A DNA stretch of 64,000 bases from Opitutaceae bacterium (GTDB lineage Bacteria; Verrucomicrobiota; Verrucomicrobiia; Opitutales; Opitutaceae): positions 1-64,000 of the forward strand of contig JACFMR010000002.1 of NCBI GenBank assembly GCA_019455245.1, read 5' to 3'. Shown here in pieces: positions 1 to 9,923 of the stretch; position 1 is the first letter of the stretch; the number at the start of each line of letters is the position of its first letter. A program made the translations under genes and the position numbers. Below the pieces are notes generated by a model. The model was not told where the DNA came from. It ran no database searches and saw only the letters and a list, made by a program, of their open reading frames with translations.

Positions 1-51
1 TGGCTGGTTTTGACCCGGCCCTAACTGGCTGGTTTTGCCCGGCCGATGACA
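1..51. mobile_element. End of an IS21-family element
   Basis: Two nearly identical units, TGGCTGGTTTTGACCCGGCC at 1-20 and the same without one A at 26-44, are followed by a terminal TGACA at 47-51. IS21-family ends carry several short tandem copies of such a unit and end in TGTCA read inward. The body of the element, if present, lies outside the window on the left. No transposase is visible here. Confidence 0.5.
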
Positions 52-318
52 GCCTGGATCGGGCGTAGGCTCGGTGGATTGCACGGATCCGCCCGCGGTG
101 GCAGCACTCCTCGGGAGTTGAACCCGCTATCTTTTAACCGTATTTACACATGATAGCTGGCTAGAATTTTCTGTTTGGTGGCTTTTTGGTGGCTTATTTT
201 TAGCAGTTTGGAAGCAATGTGGAATCAAAACAGAGCGCGAGGTTGAAGTGATAGTTGTGCCTTCGTCGCGGGCGCACTGGTCCTTGGCATGGGTCACCAA
301 ACGACGATGAGCGAACGC
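52..318. other. Intergenic, no gene supported
   Basis: An AT-richer stretch around 130-215 follows the IS end. A short open frame at 255-455 has no recognisable protein character and runs against the likely fragment at 319-552. I see no RNA gene, terminator or repeat in it. Confidence 0.5.
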
Positions 319-552
319 TTATCCATCGTCCATTGAAGCCATGCTGGCCTGATACATCTTGCGGCTTTCTTCACGTTGAAAGCGTTCGCGTTCCTCCACC
401 CAGCGGTAAAAGGGTCCTAGCATCTCGTCCGCCGGATGCGCTGTGGCCGCCTTGATCGCCTCTGCCTCGACATAGTCAAAGGCCTTGTCGAGTTCACCAT
501 TGCAATAGGAACGGCCCGAGGGACCGCTGACAATCCACAGCGAAGTGATACA
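319..552 (-). pseudogene. Open frame of 77 codons after the kinase, probably a gene remnant
   Basis: Reading leftwards from a TAG at 553-555 there is an open frame without an ATG, ending in TAA at 319-321. Its C-terminal 60 residues (containing AFDYVEAEAIKAA and YRWVEERERFQREES) are hydrophilic, helical in character and protein-like, unlike a random frame. It starts a few bases beyond the kinase stop codon, on the same strand. It may be the C-terminal remnant of a gene cut by the IS21-type insertion at the window edge, or a small protein using a non-ATG start. I do not recognise the family. Confidence 0.35.
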
Positions 553-556
553 CTAG

Positions 557-2212
557 TCAGACGGAGGCCATGGTCTTACGGTCGGCCATAAAGCCGGCGT
601 GCAGGCGGTGAAAAATCCGATAACGGGCCGCGTGGTAACGGGCCACTTGGCCGCGTATGGGGGTGATCACGCGGTCGGCGCGGTTCATCGCGTTCATGGC
701 CGCGAGGACCGACGTATACCGGCCCGACGCCACCGCGCCAAGCACGGCGGAACCGAGCAAGACCGCCTCGGGCTCGTAGGGGAGAACAAGACGGCATCCC
801 GTGATATCCGCATGCTCGCGCAGGAAGAGCGGATTTTTGGTGCCACCGCCGCAAACCAGCAGGGTGTCGATACGGTACCCCTTCCGGTTCATCTCCTCGA
901 TGATGTGCCGCGTGCCGCAGGCCACGGCCTGGATGGTCGCGAGATACAGCCGCGCAAGGTCGTCCAGCGTAGCCGACAGTGTGAGCCCCGAGACGACGCC
1001 GCGGAGCGTTGGGTCGGCGCGCGGCGAGCGGTTGCCATGGAAATCAGGCTGCACGTGAAGATCGCGGGTAAGCTCGGCGGGATTCGCGACCTCGTCGGCC
1101 TTGGCCAGCGCAGCAACGCGCGCGTTGAGCAGCTCATAGACGCTCTTGCCCGAGCGCCGGGCCTCGCGGCGCAGTTGTGGTGTCGCGGCATGGGAGAAGA
1201 TCACGTGGTCGATAAGCGCGCCGGTGGCGGACTGACCACCCTCGATCAACCACAACCCCGGAATCATAGCTGAGTGATACGGACCCCAGATTCCCCTGAT
1301 GAAGCGCGGCTCCGGTGAAACCGCCATGTGGCATGACGAGGTTCCGCCGATCAGCGCCAGCCGGCGGTTGAGCTCCTCACTCTTGGGCGCGGCGCCGTCG
1401 AGCCTCGACCCCAGCAAGCCGAGGCCACCGGCATGCGCATCGATAATGCCCACGCCCACAGGAGTACCGGCGACCAAGCCGAGATCCCTGGCAGCGCGGG
1501 CGGCAAGCCCATGACCAATCGGTTCACCCATTGGTCGAATCTTGCGCCCAATCCGCGCAAAGCCCTCCGAGGCCAGGTCTCCAAGACCGATTCGAACAAA
1601 ATAGTTCCGGTCCCAACCAAGGCCATCGGTTCCCTTGTGGCCGAGGTAGGTCCACTTGCATACCGTGGTGCAGAGCGAGCGAGTATCGTTTTCAGTTGCC
1701 CGGTAGGTGAGATAATCCGGCAGGTCGAGGAAACGCGCGGCTCGGCGCCACGTGGCCGGAAGGTTCTCCTTCAGCCAAAGTAATTTCGGCGTCTGCATTT
1801 CGGGTGAAACTGTCCCGCCAGTGTGGCGAAGCACGGGATGCCTGGTTCGGTTGATCCGCTCCGCCTGGACGACTGCGCGATGATCCATCCACACGATCAC
1901 GTTCTGTTCCGTACGGCCGCTGGTGCTGACCGAAACGGGCCGGTTCTCTTCGTCGAGCACCACGAGCGAGCAGGTGGCATCGAAGCCGATCCCCTTGATC
2001 GCCGAAACTGGCAGCCCTGAATTCTTCAGCGCCTCGCGCGTTGCGAAGCAGCAGGCCCGCCAGATGTCTTCGCTCGACTGCTCTACATGGTCGGGCGCGG
2101 GTTTCCACATCCGGATGATCCTGCTGGCCAAGGCGACCATCCGTCCCTGCCCGTCAAAGATTCCCGCCCGGGCGCTGCCCGTACCGACGTCGACGCCTAG
2201 ATAACAGTCCAT
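557..2212 (-). CDS. FGGY-family carbohydrate kinase (D-ribulokinase type)
   Basis: A 551-residue cytoplasmic sugar kinase. The N-terminal phosphate-binding signature [15 protein letters not shown] lies at about residues 6-20. The central [14 protein letters not shown] stretch near residue 257 and the glycine-rich [11 protein letters not shown] near residue 455 are typical of the FGGY pentulose kinases of the ribulokinase type, and the length matches that family (about 530-550). It phosphorylates a ketopentose or related sugar with ATP. It is the last gene of a three-gene unit: its ATG follows the symporter stop after a single base, so the two are translationally linked. With an aldolase of the NanA fold upstream it probably processes a product of sugar-acid cleavage. 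The exact substrate cannot be read from the sequence. Confidence 0.85.
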   Translation of the reverse strand: MDCYLGVDVGTGSARAGIFDGQGRMVALASRIIRMWKPAPDHVEQSSEDIWRACCFATREALKNSGLPVSAIKGIGFDATCSLVVLDEENRPVSVSTSGRTEQNVIVWMDHRAVVQAERINRTRHPVLRHTGGTVSPEMQTPKLLWLKENLPATWRRAARFLDLPDYLTYRATENDTRSLCTTVCKWTYLGHKGTDGLGWDRNYFVRIGLGDLASEGFARIGRKIRPMGEPIGHGLAARAARDLGLVAGTPVGVGIIDAHAGGLGLLGSRLDGAAPKSEELNRRLALIGGTSSCHMAVSPEPRFIRGIWGPYHSAMIPGLWLIEGGQSATGALIDHVIFSHAATPQLRREARRSGKSVYELLNARVAALAKADEVANPAELTRDLHVQPDFHGNRSPRADPTLRGVVSGLTLSATLDDLARLYLATIQAVACGTRHIIEEMNRKGYRIDTLLVCGGGTKNPLFLREHADITGCRLVLPYEPEAVLLGSAVLGAVASGRYTSVLAAMNAMNRADRVITPIRGQVARYHAARYRIFHRLHAGFMADRKTMASV

Positions 2213-2213
2213 T

Positions 2214-3713
2214 TCAGGACCCGGAAGTGCGGGGCTTCAGGAACGCCGTCGTCAGCAGGCCGGCCACCAGCAGCGCGGCTGTACCGAAGACGACGGTAAG
2301 GAAACCGTGGAACGGACTACGAAATTCGGACAGTTCCCCGCCCCACCGTGGGGACAGGCTCATCCATAGGATCACGAGCACGCCAACGGCGACTCCCATG
2401 ATCGCGGCTGTCCGGCCGGCTCGACGGGCCAGAAAGCCGAGCAGGAATAGCCCAAGCATGCCTCCGCTGAAGATGCCCGCGAGCATCCACCAGGCGTCGA
2501 GCGCACTTCGCACATGGATCATCGCAAGCGCGCACCCGGTACCGAGCACGCCTGCCACTACCGTGGAGACGTAGAGCACGCGCATCTTGCCTGCCTCGGG
2601 TGCGGCACGGTCGATATAGCGCAGGTAATAATCGTTGAGAAAGACCGTGGAAGCCGAGTTCAGGCTGCTCGAGATTGTGCTCATCGCGGCAGCGAAGATC
2701 GAGGCCACCAGCAGGCCGGTCACACCGGGAGGAAGGATCGACACAATGAACCACGGAAAGACCGAGTCGCTTCGCGCCGGATCACGGTACGCGACGGGCA
2801 GCGCATCGGGATGAACCGCGTAATACGCAAAGAGCGCAGTGCCGATGAAGAAAAACAGCGCGGACACGGGTACATACATTAGGCTGCCTATCCAAACACT
2901 CTTGCGGGCCTCGGCGTCGGAGCGCGAGGTGTGGTAGCGCTGCACGTAGTTCTGGTCGACACCGAAGTTCTGGAGATTGATGACCAGACCGTAGACGAGC
3001 ACGACCCAGAAGGTGGATTCGGTCATGCTCGGGCCAAAGCTGCCGAAGGAGAATTTGTTGTGCTCCGCCGCCAACTCGAACAGCTGCCCGGGCCCCTCAG
3101 GGAGTCCGAAGACCATGAGCAACGCACAGGCCAACGCGCCGATCATCAGTATCACCGTCTGGATGGCGTCGGTCCATATCACACCCACGATTCCTCCGAC
3201 GAAAGTGTAGAGCGTGGTGGCAATCCCGGTGACGAGAATGATCATCCGGATGTCCCAGCCCAGCAGAACGTGCAGGGGCAGGGCCGTCAGATAGGTCACC
3301 GTGCCGATGCGCGCGATCTGCGTCAGCAGGTAGCAGGCGCTCGCGTAAACCCGCGCCCAGGGACCGAAGCGCGCCTCGAGATGCGTGTAGGCCGACATTT
3401 CGCCGCCGCGGCGGTAGAACGGCAGAAACCATCGCACGGCGATCCACGCGGCCAGCGGAATCGACAGGCTAAAGACGAACGAATTCCAGTTGCTCGCAAA
3501 GGCCTTCCCCGGGAGCGCGAGGAAACTTATGCTGCTAACGTAGGTGCCGAGGATCGAGAGACCCGTCAGCCAGCCCGGCATGCTGCCACTCGCCGCGGTG
3601 AAACCCTCCACCGAGCGGCTCTTGCGCCAGAAGGAAAGCCCCACCGCTAGCGTGACGGCGAAGTATCCCGTCAGGACAAACAGATCGAGCGTGGTGAAGT
3701 GGGCGGCGGACAT
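2214..3713 (-). CDS. Sodium:solute symporter (SSS family)
   Basis: A 499-residue integral membrane protein with about 13 hydrophobic segments spread over its whole length. The start ([20 protein letters not shown]) and the motif [21 protein letters not shown] near residue 43 are characteristic of the sodium/solute symporter family, which imports sugars, sialic acid, proline or carboxylates with Na+. It follows the aldolase by 10 bases and precedes the kinase by one base, so it is probably the inner-membrane importer of the compound these two enzymes degrade. A sialic-acid or sugar-acid substrate fits the neighbours but is inferred. Confidence 0.88.
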   Translation of the reverse strand: MSAAHFTTLDLFVLTGYFAVTLAVGLSFWRKSRSVEGFTAASGSMPGWLTGLSILGTYVSSISFLALPGKAFASNWNSFVFSLSIPLAAWIAVRWFLPFYRRGGEMSAYTHLEARFGPWARVYASACYLLTQIARIGTVTYLTALPLHVLLGWDIRMIILVTGIATTLYTFVGGIVGVIWTDAIQTVILMIGALACALLMVFGLPEGPGQLFELAAEHNKFSFGSFGPSMTESTFWVVLVYGLVINLQNFGVDQNYVQRYHTSRSDAEARKSVWIGSLMYVPVSALFFFIGTALFAYYAVHPDALPVAYRDPARSDSVFPWFIVSILPPGVTGLLVASIFAAAMSTISSSLNSASTVFLNDYYLRYIDRAAPEAGKMRVLYVSTVVAGVLGTGCALAMIHVRSALDAWWMLAGIFSGGMLGLFLLGFLARRAGRTAAIMGVAVGVLVILWMSLSPRWGGELSEFRSPFHGFLTVVFGTAALLVAGLLTTAFLKPRTSGS

Positions 3714-3723
3714 CGGCGGTGGC

Positions 3724-4650
3724 TCAAGCTGCCCAGGAGGAAGCCGGCTTGGCGAGCTCCCACTCGTCGAAGAGTGCGCGTAGCTCGCTCACTATGCCGG
3801 CATAGATTTCGCGCGAGCGGCCGGAAACGATTGCCTTGGGCGCACCAGTTGCCAAGCCGCGCGCCTCCATCGCTGCCGCGACGTTGAGTGGGAACGTGAG
3901 CCGGTCGATGACGCGGCCGAGCGTCTGCATGCGTGCGAGCGCCGGCTCGATCTCGCCGGGAGCACCTTCGCGGCAGACGCGGTAAAGGTACACCATCATT
4001 TCCGGCAAGATGTTGACGAGTCCGCCGATGCAACCGTGGGCGCCGAGCGCGAACACCTCGGGCAACCGCGTGTCGGCCCCGGAGAAGACGGAAAATCTTT
4101 TCTCCTGCGCGAGTGCGATGAGTTCTCGGTGATAGTCGAACTCTTGGCCGCTTTGTTTGATGCCCGCCATCGACGCCCGGTCGGCGAAGGCGGCGACAGT
4201 CTCCAGGGCGATGCGCGTGCCGGTCAGTTCCGGAAAGTTGTAGAGGAAGGTCGGCAGGCCGGAAGCGTCGGCCGCGTGCAGGAAGTGCGCGAGCGCGTCC
4301 TCCTGCGACGACGGAAAGAAGCCAGGGGTCATGATGGCAACAGCGGGCAGGCCGAGTTCGCGGGCGAACTTGCCGAGCGCGGCGACGGCGTGCGGGCGAA
4401 TGTCGCTGATATTGGCGACGACCGGCAACGGTGACGCGAGCTCGGCTATGAGAGCGAGGGCGCGCTTGCGCTGTTCGATGTCGAATTGCGGAAATTCGCC
4501 GGTGCTGCCGAGAGCGAGCACACCGTGCACGCCACTCGCCTTCAGGAAGGCCAGGTTGTGGGCCAGTTCCGGCCGGAGCAGATTGCCACTATGATCGGTG
4601 GGCAGCCACAACGCGGCGATGATACCTTTTCGAGGCAGAGTCTGGGTCAT
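3724..4650 (-). CDS. DHDPS/N-acetylneuraminate lyase family aldolase
   Basis: A 308-residue class I aldolase of the DapA/NanA superfamily. The substrate loop GSTGE lies at residues 48-52, the catalytic tyrosine at Y137 (LYNFP) and the Schiff-base lysine at K165 (AGIKQSG). These numbers coincide with the Tyr137/Lys165 numbering known for E. coli NanA, and the second motif is of the lyase rather than the biosynthetic DapA type. It would cleave a 2-keto-3-deoxy sugar acid to pyruvate plus an aldose. It is the first gene of the unit that continues with the symporter and kinase, and is preceded by two LacI-type operators at 4690 and 4770. The precise substrate is not certain. Confidence 0.82.
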   Translation of the reverse strand: MTQTLPRKGIIAALWLPTDHSGNLLRPELAHNLAFLKASGVHGVLALGSTGEFPQFDIEQRKRALALIAELASPLPVVANISDIRPHAVAALGKFARELGLPAVAIMTPGFFPSSQEDALAHFLHAADASGLPTFLYNFPELTGTRIALETVAAFADRASMAGIKQSGQEFDYHRELIALAQEKRFSVFSGADTRLPEVFALGAHGCIGGLVNILPEMMVYLYRVCREGAPGEIEPALARMQTLGRVIDRLTFPLNVAAAMEARGLATGAPKAIVSGRSREIYAGIVSELRALFDEWELAKPASSWAA

Positions 4651-4689
4651 GTTGAAGTGAGGCTAAAAACGAGAACGAACTCCAATTAT

Positions 4690-4705
4690 GCTAAACCGAT
4701 TTAGC
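4690..4705. promoter_or_regulatory. LacI-type operator 1 (aldolase promoter, proximal)
   Basis: GCTAAACCGATTTAGC is an inverted repeat of GCTAAA around a four-base centre, 40 bp from the aldolase start. The same 16 bp pattern recurs at 4770, 18785 and 18865. It is most likely bound by the LacI-family regulator encoded at 18913-19962. Confidence 0.75.
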
Positions 4706-4769
4706 TTTAATTGATATTATTTATATAGAATGACAAGACATTTTTTATCGGCGCTGAAAACCTACTTAA

Positions 4770-4785
4770 GCTAAATAGATTTAGC
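4770..4785. promoter_or_regulatory. LacI-type operator 2 (aldolase promoter, distal)
   Basis: GCTAAATAGATTTAGC, the same inverted repeat, begins exactly 80 bp from operator 1. The receptor promoter shows the same 80 bp spacing, which suggests cooperative binding or looping across the promoter. Confidence 0.75.
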
Positions 4786-4990
4786 AAGATTCTATGATCC
4801 CGGTTGGCGCATCTCATGCTCAGCCGGCTCGCCTGAGCCAACTCAGGGAGTGGAGCCGCTTAAAGGGAGAAAAATTCAGGCTGAATGGTTGTCGGGCGGG
4901 ATCTCGGAATCTCACCTCGAATGCGTTGCAAAGTTCTCCCAAGACGATGTTTGGAGATCCGGCCTTCAACCTAAATAGCATGCTCCCGCC

Positions 4991-7036
4991 TCAGGGCTGC
5001 CGGCCCGTTAAGGCGGGCAGCACATAAAAGTGACCATCCTCCGCGCCCACGAGCAGTTCGCGATGTCCGTCGCCGGCGAGATCCAGCATGGTCGGTTTGG
5101 TGGCGTGACCGGCGAGCACATGCTGGCTGACCGGCCCTTCATCCCGGAAGATCCAGAGGCCCCGCGCATCGCGACCGAGCCCCCGCAGGAAGTTCACGTT
5201 GGGGTTGCTGTTCACCAGCAGATCGAGGACCCCGTCGCCATCCCAGTCGGCGATGCAGAAAGTGCGCCGGCCGCTGCGGCCATAGATGCCGTCGTTGAGC
5301 CGGAGCAGGCCGGATTCCTTGTTCTGCGGCTGACCGTTGCTGTTGAAGACACTCGCGCCTTCGCTCCAGAAAACCCGCTGCGGCGGCTGCAGTTCCAAAG
5401 TGCCATTCGCACCGCGCCGCCGCTCATAAAGCGCGAGATAGCCCTCCACGTCGGACATCACGAGGTCCATGAGCCCGTCGCCATTCCAGTCGATCATCTG
5501 CGGCGTGGTGCGCCACTGGGTGACGAGTTCGTGGCCCGCGGGTTTCCACCAGTTCCAAACGGGATGCGGCGCCGGCGTCCCGGGCGGCAGCGCGAGGGCG
5601 ACGGGCTGCGCCGCGGCGAGGCGGGGGGCGGTGCGCGTGCCGATGTTTTTATACCAGACGACCTTTCCCCAGATGCCGTTGGTCATGATGTCGGGCAATC
5701 CGTCGCCGTCCCAGTCCTCGACGCTCAGGATGGAATAACCCCACTTGGCCTCGGCGGGCCCTTGGATCGAGCCATTGGGGCCGGCCATTTCGCGAATGAG
5801 CTGCCCGCCTGCTGAAAGATACACCGGCGCGGCCCAGCGCGCGGGGTGACCGCCGAGGTTCCTGATGAAGCCGATATATCCGGCCGAGTTGCCGGTGATG
5901 AGGTCCTCCAGGCCGTCGCCGTCCCAATCCACCGCGTACGGCGTGGCGAGGGCGCCGAACTTCACGCCGGCGGCGTGCTGCCGGAAATAGCGCGGCGGGA
6001 GGAACTGCGGCATGCCGCCGACGACCGTGCCGGTGTGCTCGATGAAGGCCACCCGGCCGTCCTCGTCGCCAACCACCAGATCGAGATCGCCGTCGCCGTC
6101 GAAATCCACCGCGGTGGGCGTGATCATGCAAAGGTCCATGGCCAGGCGCTGGCCGCCGATCATAAGCGGTCGGCCCGACGCATAGGCCGGCTGGGTGCGC
6201 GTGCCGCGGTTCTCGTAGTAGGTGAACCCATCGCGGAACTCCCCGCAGAGCAGGTCGAGGTCGCCGTCGCCATCGAAGTCCCCCCACATCGGCGAGGGCA
6301 TGCCGTAGGGGTCCACCGGCTCCCCGCCGGCGAGAACCTTCTCCGGCGCGGCGTAAATCGGCCGCCCGGTCGTGCCGGTGTTGCGCAGGATGTAGACGTA
6401 GCCGCGGAGTTTTCCGCGCGTCCATTCGCCCCGCTCGTTGAAAGCCCCCTCCCCGCCGTTGAGCGGGCCGAAGTCGCCCCAGAAATCGATGCCGAGCGAG
6501 ACATCGAGCGCGCCGTCGCCGTCGAAATCCACGAGCTTCCACTGGTTCTGGCGGATGTTGCCCGGCTCGGGATGGATGCGCTCGGGTACGGCCAGCTTCG
6601 CCGGGGCGTTGAATTGGGACTGGAGAAAGTCCGGGTAAACATTGGCGCGGAACCGATACGGTTCCTCCGGCCGGTCGCGCACGCTGGCTGTCGCCGTGAT
6701 CACCGGTTCCCCAGTGACGTAGGAGATGGCCGGCGACGGCATGGGCTTGCCGACAAGCACGGCGGGCTTGAAGACCGGCAGCTTCGTCTGCGGGTCAACG
6801 ACACCCGAATTCTCGAAGAACCACGTGCCATTGTAAGGCTTGTCCGTGCAGACGACGACGAGGTCCATCAACCCGTCGCCATTGTAATCCATCGGCAACG
6901 GCCACGCCCACAACCCGACGCCGAGATCCACAGTCAAGCCGGGGTGGTGGTAAGGCAACCGCCGCATCTCCGCGGCGAGGCAGGCGGGGGTGAGTGACAG
7001 CAAAGCGCGCACCAGGAGAATCAGTCGTGAGGACAT
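4991..7036 (-). CDS. Secreted FG-GAP/VCBS-repeat protein
   Basis: A 681-residue exported protein. I place the start at the ATG at 7036 because it opens a signal peptide (MSSRLILLVRALLSL then CLAAE); a longer frame starts at 7093 but overlaps the upstream gene. At least ten repeats of the calcium-binding type D-x-D-G-D-G-x-x-D (for example DYNGDGLMDL, DFDGDGALDV, DWDGDGLEDL) predict a beta-propeller. Propellers of this kind bind or position glycans outside the cell. It is the last gene of the long operon and is a larger paralogue of the protein at 11182-11598: both begin the mature part with YHHPGL-x-VDLG. No catalytic residues can be assigned. Confidence 0.82.
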   Translation of the reverse strand: MSSRLILLVRALLSLTPACLAAEMRRLPYHHPGLTVDLGVGLWAWPLPMDYNGDGLMDLVVVCTDKPYNGTWFFENSGVVDPQTKLPVFKPAVLVGKPMPSPAISYVTGEPVITATASVRDRPEEPYRFRANVYPDFLQSQFNAPAKLAVPERIHPEPGNIRQNQWKLVDFDGDGALDVSLGIDFWGDFGPLNGGEGAFNERGEWTRGKLRGYVYILRNTGTTGRPIYAAPEKVLAGGEPVDPYGMPSPMWGDFDGDGDLDLLCGEFRDGFTYYENRGTRTQPAYASGRPLMIGGQRLAMDLCMITPTAVDFDGDGDLDLVVGDEDGRVAFIEHTGTVVGGMPQFLPPRYFRQHAAGVKFGALATPYAVDWDGDGLEDLITGNSAGYIGFIRNLGGHPARWAAPVYLSAGGQLIREMAGPNGSIQGPAEAKWGYSILSVEDWDGDGLPDIMTNGIWGKVVWYKNIGTRTAPRLAAAQPVALALPPGTPAPHPVWNWWKPAGHELVTQWRTTPQMIDWNGDGLMDLVMSDVEGYLALYERRRGANGTLELQPPQRVFWSEGASVFNSNGQPQNKESGLLRLNDGIYGRSGRRTFCIADWDGDGVLDLLVNSNPNVNFLRGLGRDARGLWIFRDEGPVSQHVLAGHATKPTMLDLAGDGHRELLVGAEDGHFYVLPALTGRQP

Positions 7037-7041
7037 AAGTG

Positions 7042-8550
7042 TTACCAATTGTCGGTTCGGAAAGGTGCAGCCGGGAGCCCGTCGGCATTGCAAAGATTCG
7101 CTTCCGGTGCATTGCGCCAGGCGTAGCGCGCCGCCACCGGGGCCTGCATACCGGTGGCCGTCAGCACGACCGTGCCGCCCTCGATCCGCGCCATGGCCGG
7201 CACGAACCGGCGGTTAGCGCCCGCCACTTCAAAGCCGGTGGGAACCGGCCCGGCGGTGCGCAGGCCCTGTCCCTCGGAAAAACGCAGCCGCAACTGCGCC
7301 CCTTCGATTTCCATGCCAGTGAACTTCGGTCCGGTGAAGGCGTTCAGTTCGCCGAGCAGGTGGGCGCCTGCCCACAAGGCGAGCCGGCGGCCGACCTCCT
7401 GCTTGTTCTTCGGGTGGATGTTTTGCGGATCGCCGATATCGATGGTGACGGCCATGCCGGTCGCTGGCAGGGCCAGCGCGGCAGTCTGGGCCTCGCGCAG
7501 AAACGCCCATTGCTGCCCGCTCTTGTCCACCGGCCGCTCGAAGTTGGCCAGTTGCACGAAGCCGAACGGCAGGTCGCCCTGCCCGAACTCCGCGCGCCAC
7601 TGCCGGATCATTGTGGGAAATAGCGTCCGATATTCCGCGCCGCGCTCGCCGTTGGCCTCGCCCTGGTACCAGAGCACGCCGCGCAGGGCGAAGGGCTGCA
7701 GCGGATGGATCATGCCGTTATACAGACTGGCCGGCTCCCGCCGGCTGCCGGCGCCTTCCGGCACGGCGGGTTCGCGCCGTGTGAAGGGCTTCCCTTCCTT
7801 TTCCGCCACCGCCTGCTCGTCCCGCCACTTCTGCAGCGCGACTTGGTGGCGCTCGACGCGCGCGGGATGCCCGTCAAGCCATTGCTGCCAGCGCGCGGCC
7901 ACCGCCTCATGGCTGGGATCCGTCCGCAGCGCGGCATCGCCTATCCACGATTCAATCTGCGTTCCACCCCAGGTCGAATTCACCAGGCCGACCGGCACGC
8001 CCGTGCGTTTCCGCCATTCGCGGGCGAAATAATAGCCGACCGCGGTGAACTCGCCCACGGTGTCCGGCGCGGCGGACTCCCATTGCCCGCCGCAATCGGT
8101 CTGCGGCGTCGACGCGGGAGTTCTCGGCACCTTGAAATGACGGATCAAAGGATCGATCGCCGCTGCGATCTCGCGCTCGGCGTCGGCCGAGGCCGCCACC
8201 TTCCATTCCATGTTCGACTGACCCGAACAAAGCCACACGTCGCCGACGAGCACGTCGTGCACAACCACGGTATTGCGCGCGGTCATCACCAGCTCCGCGG
8301 GCTCGGCCGAGGCGGACTCGGCCTGCAGCGTGACCTGCCAGCGGCCGTCCGCACCCGCCACCGCGGTCGCCGTCTGCGACCGGAAGTGGACCTCCACCCG
8401 CTCTCCCGGTTCAGCCGTGCCCCAAACCGGCAGCGGCTTGTCTCGCTGCAGCACGACGCCGTCCCGGAACAGAGGCGCCGGGAGGATGGCCGCGGAAACA
8501 AGGACGGCGGTGAAGAGCAGGCACAGGACCAATCGGAGGTACAGGTTCAT
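7042..8550 (-). CDS. Sialate O-acetylesterase-like SGNH hydrolase
   Basis: A 502-residue exported esterase with start at 8550 (signal peptide MNLYLRLVLCLLFTAVLVSA). After an N-terminal beta domain (LFRDGVVLQRDKPLPVWG) comes block I with the nucleophile, WLCSGQSNMEW, near residue 100; block II-like GLVNSTWGGTQIESW and the WYQGEANG motif follow. This arrangement is that of bacterial sialate 9-O-acetylesterases and related carbohydrate acetylesterases (SASA domain). It would remove O-acetyl groups from the imported or surface-bound sugar. Its ATG overlaps the stop of the YidR-like gene (ATGA), so it is co-translated in the operon. Confidence 0.85.
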   Translation of the reverse strand: MNLYLRLVLCLLFTAVLVSAAILPAPLFRDGVVLQRDKPLPVWGTAEPGERVEVHFRSQTATAVAGADGRWQVTLQAESASAEPAELVMTARNTVVVHDVLVGDVWLCSGQSNMEWKVAASADAEREIAAAIDPLIRHFKVPRTPASTPQTDCGGQWESAAPDTVGEFTAVGYYFAREWRKRTGVPVGLVNSTWGGTQIESWIGDAALRTDPSHEAVAARWQQWLDGHPARVERHQVALQKWRDEQAVAEKEGKPFTRREPAVPEGAGSRREPASLYNGMIHPLQPFALRGVLWYQGEANGERGAEYRTLFPTMIRQWRAEFGQGDLPFGFVQLANFERPVDKSGQQWAFLREAQTAALALPATGMAVTIDIGDPQNIHPKNKQEVGRRLALWAGAHLLGELNAFTGPKFTGMEIEGAQLRLRFSEGQGLRTAGPVPTGFEVAGANRRFVPAMARIEGGTVVLTATGMQAPVAARYAWRNAPEANLCNADGLPAAPFRTDNW

Positions 8551-9923
8551 GGGAGCGAGGTGGTGACGGTGAAAATCTGAGCCTGGTGATTGATCCGGCG
8601 CGTATAGGCGATCCGACGTCCGTCCGGGGAAAACACGCAGGCATACGGCTCGGGCGCGTCGTCGCCTGTGCGCCGCGGCGTGAGCCGCCAGCCATGCCCG
8701 GTGGCCGCTTCGGTGACAAACACGCTGCCGTCCATCAGGTGCGCAATCCAGCGTCCGTCCGGACTCCAGCTGAAGGCGGAGGCAATTCCCGACGGATGCC
8801 GGGAAATCTGGCGGGGTTCTCCGCCCTGCGGCGGCACGCTCCAAAGCTGGGCCACGCCGGCGTCGTCCCGCATGACGAAGGCGAGCTGGACGCCATCCGG
8901 CGACGAGCGCACCCAGTGTCGCGGCGCCAGGGTCGCGCCCCGGTGGCGTCGCGCTTCGGTGAAGGTGAGCCGCCGCTGCGTGACGCCGGCCGGTGGAGCC
9001 GGTCGCGTCGTGGCGGTGCCCCCCAGGGGCGCCGTTCCTTCCTGCGTGAGGTCGTCGGGCAGATCCACGATAAACACCTCCGCGTGCTGTCGCCCGTCGG
9101 CTGCGGTCACCATCCCGAGGAACGCCAGCGCCCGGGTCTGCGGGGTGCCGTCCGCGCGTATATAGCCGTGGTTGCCCACCCACCCTTCTTCGAACGCCCG
9201 GCTGATGTCGTCGCTGCCCGGGCGGGGCCGGTCCGTGGTGCGGGTGACCAGCACAGAGAAAAAGTCCCCGTCGTGATTGCGAGGATGCGCGGCCGCCACA
9301 TGCACCGGTCCGGCGGGCACCGCGACACCCACGTTGCGCTGGTTCGCCTCATGGGCGGGCGCGCCCGGCTGCCGATCGAGCCGCGCCAGCACCTCATCTT
9401 CATAGGTGAAGCTCACCCAGGCGCCATCCGGGCTGAACACGTGCAGATGAGACCCGCCGCGCAAGGCGCCGGGCCGGAATGGCGGCGCGTAGTTCATGGC
9501 GTCCAGCGCATGACTGCGACCGGGCTCGTCCGCCTTGAGCCAGAGCCCGCGACGGCGGCTCGCGGCGTAGCTCCAGTCCGGCGCCGGGTTCTCCGGCCCC
9601 TCGAGGAAGACCACCTTCGGCTCGCGCGGGTGATAGCTCGCCACCGCGCAGCCTGCGCCGTTGCTCGATTCGTGCAACACCCGCGTTTCGCCCGTCTCCC
9701 CGTCTACTTGCTCGATCCGCGTGCCATCGAAAACGTTGTCCGCCGAGCGCACGTCATGGACGATCCAGCGCCCGTCCGGGGACCAGACCGCCGTATTCGT
9801 CAGCACGTGTCCGTGCGGCGCGTACGTCACCTGCCGTTCGGTCTGGCGATCCGCGACGTCGCGCAGCTCCGCAATCACTGGCAGGCCGGCGGTCAGGGCG
9901 AGCGCTGTCACGGCCAATCTCAT
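8547..9923 (-). CDS. YidR/TolB-like beta-propeller protein (DUF3748 type)
   Basis: A 458-residue exported protein starting at the ATG at 9923, which overlaps the previous stop (ATGA) and opens a signal peptide (MRLAVTALALTAGLPVIA). Repeated WSPDGRWI, FSPDGAWV, SSPDGVQL and FSPDGRRI motifs mark a TolB-like WD40-type propeller. The stretch VDGETGETRVLHESSNGAGCAV followed by PVVFLEGPE-like residues resembles the E. coli YidR family, which is often linked to sugar-acid catabolism genes. No enzyme active site is visible. It may bind a glycan or a partner protein in the periplasm; that is inference. Confidence 0.7.
   Translation of the reverse strand: MRLAVTALALTAGLPVIAELRDVADRQTERQVTYAPHGHVLTNTAVWSPDGRWIVHDVRSADNVFDGTRIEQVDGETGETRVLHESSNGAGCAVASYHPREPKVVFLEGPENPAPDWSYAASRRRGLWLKADEPGRSHALDAMNYAPPFRPGALRGGSHLHVFSPDGAWVSFTYEDEVLARLDRQPGAPAHEANQRNVGVAVPAGPVHVAAAHPRNHDGDFFSVLVTRTTDRPRPGSDDISRAFEEGWVGNHGYIRADGTPQTRALAFLGMVTAADGRQHAEVFIVDLPDDLTQEGTAPLGGTATTRPAPPAGVTQRRLTFTEARRHRGATLAPRHWVRSSPDGVQLAFVMRDDAGVAQLWSVPPQGGEPRQISRHPSGIASAFSWSPDGRWIAHLMDGSVFVTEAATGHGWRLTPRRTGDDAPEPYACVFSPDGRRIAYTRRINHQAQIFTVTTSLP

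Larger units (their letters stand above)
4651..4990 (-). promoter_or_regulatory. Regulatory region of the aldolase-symporter-kinase unit
   Basis: This 340 bp AT-rich gap holds two operator copies (4690-4705 and 4770-4785) and the promoter of the minus-strand unit. By analogy with the receptor promoter, the start of transcription should lie between the two operators; a GATAAA at 4744-4749 occupies the place where the receptor promoter has TATAAT. No coding frame is supported. The part between 4790 and 4990 shows nothing recognisable. Confidence 0.5.

Noticed and set aside
255..455. 66-codon plus-strand open frame near the left edge
   Set aside because: No recognisable sequence character and it conflicts with the more protein-like frame on the other strand.
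599..1273. Long plus-strand open frames opposite the kinase
   Set aside because: They are complementary-frame shadows of a well-supported gene in GC-rich DNA and have no protein character. The same holds for the frames at 2931-3650, 5846-6997, 8586-9977, 9962-11137, 32832-34637 and 34653-36509.
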